From Schistocephalus solidus (Eukaryota; Platyhelminthes; Cestoda; Diphyllobothriidea; Diphyllobothriidae): a stretch of DNA of 64,000 nt. How positions within the stretch are numbered: the first letter of the stretch is position 1; each line of letters begins with the position of its first letter. Below are positions 56,776-64,000 of this stretch, in pieces. Location: the NCBI GenBank assembly GCA_017591395.1, contig WEDG01004271.1:62001-126000 (forward strand), in the 5' to 3' direction. Below the pieces are notes generated by a model. It was given only the letters and a program-made list of their open reading frames with translations, did not search any database and was not told where the DNA came from. Position numbers and translations under genes: made by a program.

Positions 56776-59109
56776 GTAACCCGAACAGTGAATCCATTTC
56801 CAAAATTCACCTGGGAGATATCGGAATTTAAAATACTGGAAAATTATAACCAGAGCGGGAAGTTATGGTTTGTTCGTCATCAACAGTTCATCCACCTCGG
56901 GTTCTGAATGCTATCTACTTAACAGTCAGGCGGGGATCAAGTCTTTTTTATCGTCTACAGGACTGGCAGTACTATTGAAATGAGGTTAAGCGGATAAAAA
57001 TGATTTAATGTATGAGCCGTGCTATGACTTTAAAATAAGACGTCGTGGAATCTGTGACGTAAAAATATGATTTCTGACTACTGTAGCCTGTAAAAAGACC
57101 GCGGGTTTGGCTGGCAGGGCTTATGTCCAATACCGTGCTAAATGGCCGACCAAGGACCGCCTCTGGCAGCGACATTATGAAAGGTTTTCGCTTCAGATTA
57201 CTTACTGCCGCGGTCAGTTCCTCCAAGGTTTTTTACTTCATCCCTCCTTGAATGAGCACCCTGTACCGGATAACTACAAAAAGTTGCATTGCATTTTCAT
57301 ACGGGAAATGGGAAAAATTTAAGCTCAAAATTCTTTGGCGTTCTAAAAGGTAAAAACGGGTTGGAGAATTCCTAGTCGGTTGATTATGTTTGCCCTTGAA
57401 CAAGTGGCTGAGCATCAAACTCACCACTTATCGCATTTTACCTGCTCCACGATGATCAGCTTCCTCGAAAGCCAACTGTGGTATGCCCGATGGTAAATCT
57501 GCTTTCACAGAAATGGAAATACTGACACCTCTGTTCTTTATTCTGAAGGAACAGTGGGTTTCTCATTATACAACCGGTACTTAGAGACGGTGCTCCGGTG
57601 TGCGAGCTGCCTATTGGAAGAAGATATGCATAAGGAATTCAGGCCATAGACAAATTCGGAAGGAACACTGAAGTGCAATAATAAGATCCATGTTCATCCA
57701 ATGAAGTTAACGTTACTTCTTTCTGGAGTCCTAAGAAATACTTTCGACTAGGTTAGCGTCTTAGAGAGAGCCACGAGAAGTGCTGTATAACAGGACTTTA
57801 AGTCCTGGTGGCCCGGTGTTTATTCATAGGAGGTGCCGGTGTACCCTTGTTTTTTTTAACCAAAGGACGGTCTGTTATGTCGTTCTCGGGCAAAAAACTT
57901 AAATACCGACCCTGTTCCACAACACTAATTACGAAGCACCAAAGTCCGTTAACAGTTTTATTTCGGTGACTTTAGAGACCAAGATTTCCGCTCACTTGTG
58001 TCTTTAAAGGTGGTATGTTGTGACCTTGACCCTTTTTATTTATGGTCTTCATGACCTCATGCCACGTTACACGACCAAAAAGGAGGTCACAACTGCCTCA
58101 GAAGAAACCGCACAGCAGTGTTTGACTAAAAGATATCCTTAAAATATGGCAATTTCTGATTTAATAGAATCACCGATCTTACGGAAACTTCAGTCGCGGT
58201 ATTCTGTTAACAAATATATTCACGAAAAGCTGTCAAACCCACTACTGAAAAGGTTGTGAGCAGTAAGGACTTGCAAGACTTCTCAGAAGAGAGGGAAAAC
58301 TGTCGAGTAGTCACCATTTCTAAGCAACTTGATAGATTCGAGTAGGTGTAGTAAAGTTGCAAACTTCGACATAAAAAGACCAAACGACAACTTATTAGCT
58401 GAACTTCAAGGGGAAATTTACGATACCCGTTTTCTGTCTTGTTCACTCACTTCTTTTGATTGTTGGTTGCTTCTAAATAATCGATGCCCGAGTTTGATCT
58501 AAGAAGGGAAAAGTTGGCGAGCAAACTTTTTCAATATAATTGGGAGTGCGACTTCTATGGGGTATAGCGACTGTAGACGTTAAGAATAGCCTACAAAGGT
58601 GAAAGTGAAACACTGACTATAACTCCTGACTTAGAACGAGCCGAACAGAGCTGTTAGGTCTGCCAGTGCACTCATCCAAACAACAAACTAACAGAAAGAT
58701 TAGACGGCAAAAAGTATATAGTAGGAACAAAAGGGAAATTAGCATTCAGAGTAATGTTTAATGGCACAAGAAAGAATGACTTACATCAGGGTGATATTCC
58801 GTCTGGACAGGGAGGTGACAGCTGGATAGCCGATGAGGATTACAGTGCTGTGGGCAATTTTAGGGAGGGTTGTGGAGGTGTGCTGACAGCAGAAGATACG
58901 AGCAACGAGTAAGGGCGAGAGAGATGTTCGCAATGGGTGGAGAGGTGACACTGTTCATCTTCACCGTCACGCAATTACACAGTTTCCATTCTGAATCCCA
59001 GTCAGAAGTTTTCATTGTATTCAAAACACAGTCCAATTGCTGGAGGGTTAGAGTGTGAATAGATCCGACCGCAGCTGACATAGGCCAGTAGCCTGGTGAG
59101 TGGCTGACA
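56776..59109. other. Unassigned DNA
   Basis: No supported exon or repeat, although the presumed intron between candidate exons b and c would span it. Confidence 0.45.
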
Positions 59110-59262
59110 TCAATTTAATAGTGAGGTTTGGTGGATTTGAATAGTTTATTAGAGGCAGTTGTTAAAAATCAGTGGACCCGGCAGGATTCGAACCCACAAC
59201 AGCAAGGAGAAGGCTCTAATAAGCCAACGCTCTGGCCATCTTAGTTACGAGGCATCACCGGG
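58860..59262 (-). repeat. Second tRNA-derived SINE-like element
   Basis: The minus-strand head reads 'gatggccagagcgttggc' (A box) and GGTTCGAATCC (B box, plus-strand ggattcgaacc at 59186-59196), with correct A-B spacing. The sequence after the head is unlike the first SINE family, so this is a different family or an old tRNA pseudogene. The left boundary is uncertain. Confidence 0.6.
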
Positions 59263-59654
59263 AGCCGTGAGTTTAACCACGCTTGGGTAAAGTTATCCGC
59301 CCAGCCCGGATGCAGTAAGCTGGCTGCCCAAGCAGGATTCCCTAAGCAATCAATCTAGAATATACCAGATGACTACAACGCACAGTTAATTAATTAATTG
59401 CCTTGAAGCGACGGATACAGACCAAAATCTCACTTCTTCCCCGTCTTGGGTTAGCACAGGACCGTCTGGCAATGAAATAAGGCAGCATTGGCTGATCCTG
59501 TGCACCAATTTCAGTTAAAAAGAGTGTTAGGCGAGTGTTGGAAGAGGCGTCTTCGACCAAGTTTGCTTTCCATATGCCAGTACTGTGTAAAATAAATCTG
59601 ATCACATGAAATGCTTGCTCAAACCGCTAAATTCTCTGTTCTATTCCATTTTAG

Positions 59655-59759
59655 CCTGGGAGATCAAGACGTTAATGAACTTGCCATATAACTGGATAGG
59701 TAATATGCCACCCCAAGCGGATGTGCGGGAAGTTGTAAAGTTCATTGCGAACTTCCACC
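59655..59759 (+). CDS. Candidate internal exon of an unrecognised gene (exon c)
   Basis: 105 bp in phase 1 to phase 1, acceptor ctattccattttag, strong donor CACC|GTAAGT. Residues: WEIKTLMNLPYNWIGN and MPPQADVREVVKFIANFH, a convincing amphipathic pattern. The phase matches exons a and b. I do not recognise the protein. Confidence 0.5.
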
Positions 59760-60308
59760 GTAAGTTGTGGTTCATTTCGGAGAATTGCTTTCTACCCTCT
59801 ACACAGTCCGTGACTTCTTATCACAGGCAAAGTCCTTTGCCCGAAGTTTATTTTCGATGAAATAATTTGCTTGTCATGGGACACTTAACATGAGCTGATG
59901 ACAGCTTAAGGAAAGTAACTTAACGGTCCCAAGAAGGAAACCATTATCTCGTGGTGGTCCTACCGGCACAAATCTCTCCCCTCCCTAGACATTTATTCAG
60001 TTTCTGCTTTAGTAGCCTCCTCGGAGATCGTCAATCATCTCCGAAGCTCCGAAAATGGCTTCCTATTAGCACTTAGCATATCAGTTAGTACCTATCACGC
60101 CGTAGGGGAACCCCCTTCAGACTACCGCATAATGCGCCATGGACCATCTTTGATTTACTAATTACCATGAAAACATATCTTAAGTGATAGCGCGAATGAC
60201 TTGCAGGGACAAAGAACTGGCTATCGTATTCGACTGTATTTCTGACTCTGATAGTGCGATTGAAGCTCTTTCACCTGCCGACCCTTTTTTCGCTCAAAAT
60301 TGACAAAG

Positions 60309-60464
60309 AGTTACAATTCGAAGGTGGAGGAAGTTTTTAAAGCAAATAAAAACGAAGTGGATCATGGAAATTTAATCGATCCTGAAGCTCGTGAAAAACG
60401 CCGTCGACAACAGTTGAACAGCGTAGATGGCAGCGTTGCAAGTTTTTTGCCCCCAATCGAGCAG
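60309..60464 (+). CDS. Possible further exon (exon d), acceptor unclear
   Basis: Open stretch of about 52 codons: NSKVEEVFKANKNEVDHG, then DPEAREKRRRQQLNSVDG and ASFLPPIEQ, ending at a CAG|GTGGTC donor. The charged, low-AT codon use looks coding. The acceptor (gacaaag or gacaaagag) gives phase 0 or 2, which does not follow exon c directly, so at least one exon would be missing between them. Confidence 0.35.
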
Positions 60465-61224
60465 GTGGTCTCACTTTACAGAAGTTGCTGGTGATATCTT
60501 ATCATCTCATCACCCGACTTTTTGCTTCATGCTTTCTTCAACCTGAAAAAGTAAAATTTTTGGTCATCGGCGCCCGGGAGGCATGTGCCGAAAGCGATCT
60601 AGCCAAGAAAACAGGGAAGCTTCGACGGATGGTGGATGTACCGCTTTGGAACTGAGGCTTGATTTATTGATGCTTGAGGGGCCTTATCCTCCAACCCCCT
60701 GACTCCGTGTTGGATGCTCTACCGCAGCCTTGTCTGACAGTTGCGCCGTTAGTTCATATTCACGTTCTCCTGACCATAGAGTCTAATCTCTAATGGTCCT
60801 AGTGATAATTAAACTGTGATTGCAAAGCAAACCTCTGCAACCTCAGTGCTGAAGGATGTTACAGCAGCTTGGTCTGGCTTGCAGTTATGGTAATTATAGC
60901 ATTTCTCAAGGCACATTGTGAGAATTGTGGTATGCAGGCAGTAAATGCTTTGCAACAAAATATTACCTGCCTGTGTGGGTTCCGTATTTCCCCTAGGTCG
61001 CTTTATGGCCTACCTGACTACTGAACATACGGGTTATGTCCTTTGTTTGTCGAAGAAATGGATTAAAACTGTCATTACGAATATGAACACCTCGGCTAAC
61101 TAACGCAGTCTTCTGTGAAAATAGTACATGACCGATAGTTTTAGTATTCACGAATAGAGGCGAACATGCGAGTTTCAGTATTCATTTGCTACTAAGATGT
61201 CACCTCCCTGCATAATCGTCGAAG

Positions 61225-62183
61225 TCACACTTTAAGGAGGTCAGCACCAGCTGCAACATCCTTTTTGACATCACTTAATGCCATGGAGCGGAGTGTAACC
61301 TTACCCTCCCACAATACAGGCTTGCTTACGTCCGAAACGTCAGCAAAGTAAACTTTTGGTTCCTGCCCTCCTCTTTCTTTTCCCTCCTCCACCTCATTGT
61401 CCGTCCTTGCTGCTGATTCCATCGTGCTCCCTCGATAAGCAAATGCGTCTTTATTCTTCCGCCACTCTGTTTAAAATTTTCATATGCTTTAGTAATACGT
61501 ACCCACCCATTGAAGTTACCTTGCGCTAAGTGTGTGTGAGGGAAGATTAAATTTCTATTAGGTGCTGGTCGGTCGCTTCCCTCGCCATTGTTCCCGAGGG
61601 CACTTTCATCAGGTAACTCGGTGTCAGTCGGTTTTCTCTCTGCAACTAACTTTGTCTCCAATTCTCTCGGCTAAATTATGAGGTGAATACCCGAAAAGGG
61701 CGTTAGTTAGACTACGCAGTGTCGTTGAGTGGCCAGAGCTCTTTCTCATCCGACATGAGGGGAAGACTCGTTTTTTTAGTTCTGCGTGAACTCTGGAAAG
61801 GAAGGCCTGGCAAAAATCCAGGAAGCCATATTTGGTAACGAATGCTTGTACGCCCCCTCCTTAAACGAACGCAATGGCTGGGTAGGTGTGAATACGAGAA
61901 CGGTGGCAATGGGGTAGAGCAGGACGGAAACGGGCGGTAACGCTTTGGACAGGAAGAGAGTGTCGAAGCAGGCTAAGTTGATAGGGGAGGCCCTGAACGT
62001 GACGACCTTCTGGCCCGGTTCCATAGAAGGAGCTAATAAGTAGGACGCCAGTTGGGAGGATAGTGTATTCTGTACAGAACTATCGCCGAAGGAGGTTGGA
62101 GGAAGTTGACTACCGGACGAGAGCACATACAGCCGCCGCGTCTGCGACGTCCCCAAGTTCGTGTGAGACCGTGCGGTCGTCAC
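61225..62183 (-). pseudogene. Frame-broken coding-like region, unassigned
   Basis: Minus-strand segments in shifting frames: ASPINLACFDTLFLSKALPP (about 61950), then YGFLDFCQAFLSRVHAELKK (about 61810). Further on are HLAQGNFNGWVRITKAYENF (about 61510) and EPKVYFADVSDVSKPVL (about 61330). The codon use and length suggest a decayed gene or element; no family is recognised. Confidence 0.35.
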
Positions 62184-62434
62184 GGCGCCTCCAGCGCGGT
62201 CAGGCGGGAGTTAGCATTGAAGATGATTGGTCGGTGTGGACAGCCAGGATTGTCAAGGGCCAGACAGCCCCCAGTGCGCACGCGCATGTAGACGCGAGAG
62301 GTTCAGCGTTCAGCATGGGCACGGCGTGAGTCACTACAAGAGATCTATGTGCCCACCGTTATCCTTCAATTGTGCTGGTTTCTTACCCTTGAATTAGAAC
62401 GCAATGCACGCGTACCTACCCATGCCTCCTTGCC

Positions 62435-62490
62435 ACGTAAGCCTAACCCTAGCCCTAGCGCTGACTCTAATCCCAACCCTAACCTTGTCC
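62435..62490. repeat. Degenerate telomere-like repeat
   Basis: On the plus strand: taaccctagccctagcg, then ctaatcccaaccctaacc. This approximates five to six units of the TTAGGG family read on the minus strand, with many substitutions. Confidence 0.45.
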
Positions 62491-63249
62491 ATTGTGTTCG
62501 TTGGGGTTAGCATTCCTTGTCGAGATAAAAGTGTCGCGAAAGCGTTCATTACCCAAGATTTTGTCTCACTTAGTTTGTTTGTGTTCAAAAAGGCTCACCC
62601 AAACCGGTCAACTTACTCAAATTTCCTTTCCGTGCTCTTCAAGGAGCTGCTACTCTTACCACATCTCAGCCAAAGTGTAAGCCCTTTCTTCCAATCGCGG
62701 CTATTAAATGCTTAAGTAGGATATGTTATGCGGGGCTGCCGAAGGTGGCAAACCATACTCTAGAGTAAAGTAAATAACTGTTGTGCTCGCTGAGAACTAA
62801 ATCGTTCAGTTCATATATTGACATATTCTCGAATAGGATAAAGGACATCAATGTAGCCTATGCCAACCTCCGTGGTCTCTGGGGGGTTTGTACCCATTCG
62901 GTGTTGTTGTGTTCCTCGGGCACACGAATTGATGACGTGCATAAACTAACTGTCCGAAAAACATTGCACCAGCCAACTGGTGTGATTTGATTATTAATGA
63001 TGGGGGGCTCTGCTACGCGTGTTTCTGTCAGTCATAGTGAAATATTTTAGTTCGACCCGGTTGCGATATCACGTACCAAGCAGATTTACCTGTGGTTCGG
63101 TGGCATCAGACCCCCGGCCTACATCATAAATACTATTTTCCACTGTACAATTTGGATGTATTGGTGAGCATCCTGACCTGAATTTGCATTTCACGGTTCA
63201 CCGCTCTATTGACAGTGGATTCGTGCAAGAACGGCGAACCGTGCAGGGT

Positions 63250-63420
63250 AATTTTTTGCTAAGACATGGGAATTGGAACCTCTCCCGTAATACAGGTGAC
63301 CTTTCGCTAAATTCCGGGGAGTTTAGGTTAGAGTTAAGGTTTGGGCAAGGCTTGCTGTTAGGTTTAGAGTTAAAACACGGGAATAGGCCTCCTTCCTGGA
63401 ATTTAGCGCGAACCCGCCTA
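63250..63420. repeat. Degenerate GTTAGG-rich tract
   Basis: Contains 'gtttaggttagagttaagg' and 'gttaggtttagagttaaaac' between two related flanks (gggaattggaacctctcc and gggaataggcctccttcc). A short duplicated block with telomere-like composition. Confidence 0.4.
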
Positions 63421-64000
63421 CATTCCTGGGGGTTCATATTCTCGTGTCTTTCCATGTTAGCTTCCTCTCGCACTTTGTAAAACTGCTTTAGATTTTTTTC
63501 CGGTAAGATTGTAATAATATCGTTAATTTCCAAACCTAAAGACCAGTTCCAAATTACTATTAAACCCCGCTAACGTATTTATCGAAATTCAGACCAGAAT
63601 CATCAAAGTTTTCAAATGTGGGTATGAGTCTCAGCAGAACCAAAACTCCGTTTTCTATCCATGGCCCTAGTAACTATGCATCGAACTCGACCATGAAGGA
63701 GGATATTAAGGAGTTTCCGTACCGAATGCGACGAGTTCCTATCTTAAATCCACTCTTCCCAGTATAGCCTATGTCTCTGTTTTCCTTAATGGTATATCTA
63801 GGCGATTTTCCTACAGAACTTTGCTGGGAATCCGACCGGCAAGTTAGTGAGAGAAGTCTTTACACACCTTGGATCACCCTCTTTCTATAAGCATCCTTCT
63901 TTTTGTTTCTCCTAACCAGTCAATTTGAAATTCTACGAGTAAAAAGCTGGGTCTGTTTTTTTTCCCGGAAATTTCTAATTTTATTCCTGATTCCCTCACA

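Noticed and set aside
59655..59759. Similarity of candidate exon c to the UNC80 family
   Set aside because: Only a few residues around an amphipathic helix agree; not enough to name the gene.

Overview
This is eukaryotic DNA dominated by repeats. It almost certainly comes from a flatworm and most likely from a tapeworm; a diphyllobothriid-type genome is my guess from the kind of LINE, Penelope-like and SINE families present. Introns are long and full of retroelement debris, and no bacterial-style operons are visible.

The one host gene that can be named is EFL1 (elongation factor-like GTPase 1, the cytoplasmic GTPase that with SBDS releases eIF6 from new 60S ribosomal subunits). It lies on the minus strand. 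Ten coding exons can be placed from the initiator ATG (39180) down to 8037, nearly all with GT..AG boundaries and matching phases. The exons encoding the C-terminal domain are not found and should lie beyond the left edge. Two of the ten exons keep the EFL1 reading frame only if a single-base homopolymer indel is assumed.

Layout: 1-1385 is an internally deleted LINE copy. 1386-8036 holds repeat tails, a 134-bp-arm palindrome and unassigned DNA. 8037-39180 is EFL1, whose introns contain a Penelope-like fragment (9.1-10.0 kb), SINEs, LINE 3' ends, two copies of a family with long terminal inverted repeats (18.5-19.2 and 32.5-33.5 kb), a ~330-bp pyrimidine microsatellite (22.6-22.9 kb), a nearly full-length but frame-broken LINE with C-terminal zinc fingers (26.4-30.1 kb) flanked by direct copies of its own tail repeat, and a decayed second LINE (35.1-37.0 kb). 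40.4-41.6 kb is a 5'-truncated CR1-like LINE (minus), abutting a decayed Ty3/gypsy element (41.6-45.3 kb, plus) with a probable 3' LTR.

From about 46 kb to the right end the DNA is AT-rich. It carries a third copy of the inverted-repeat family (52.7-53.4 kb), SINE fragments, telomere-like degenerate motifs (62.4 and 63.3 kb) and several short exon-like segments on the plus strand. Three of these (51101-51289, 56325-56393, 59655-59759) have good splice sites and the same 1-1 phase, so they may belong to one unrecognised host gene.

No defence system, CRISPR array or biosynthetic cluster is present. The main novelty candidates are the composite tail repeat of the zinc-finger LINE, the long-TIR family, the palindrome and the unidentified plus-strand gene.
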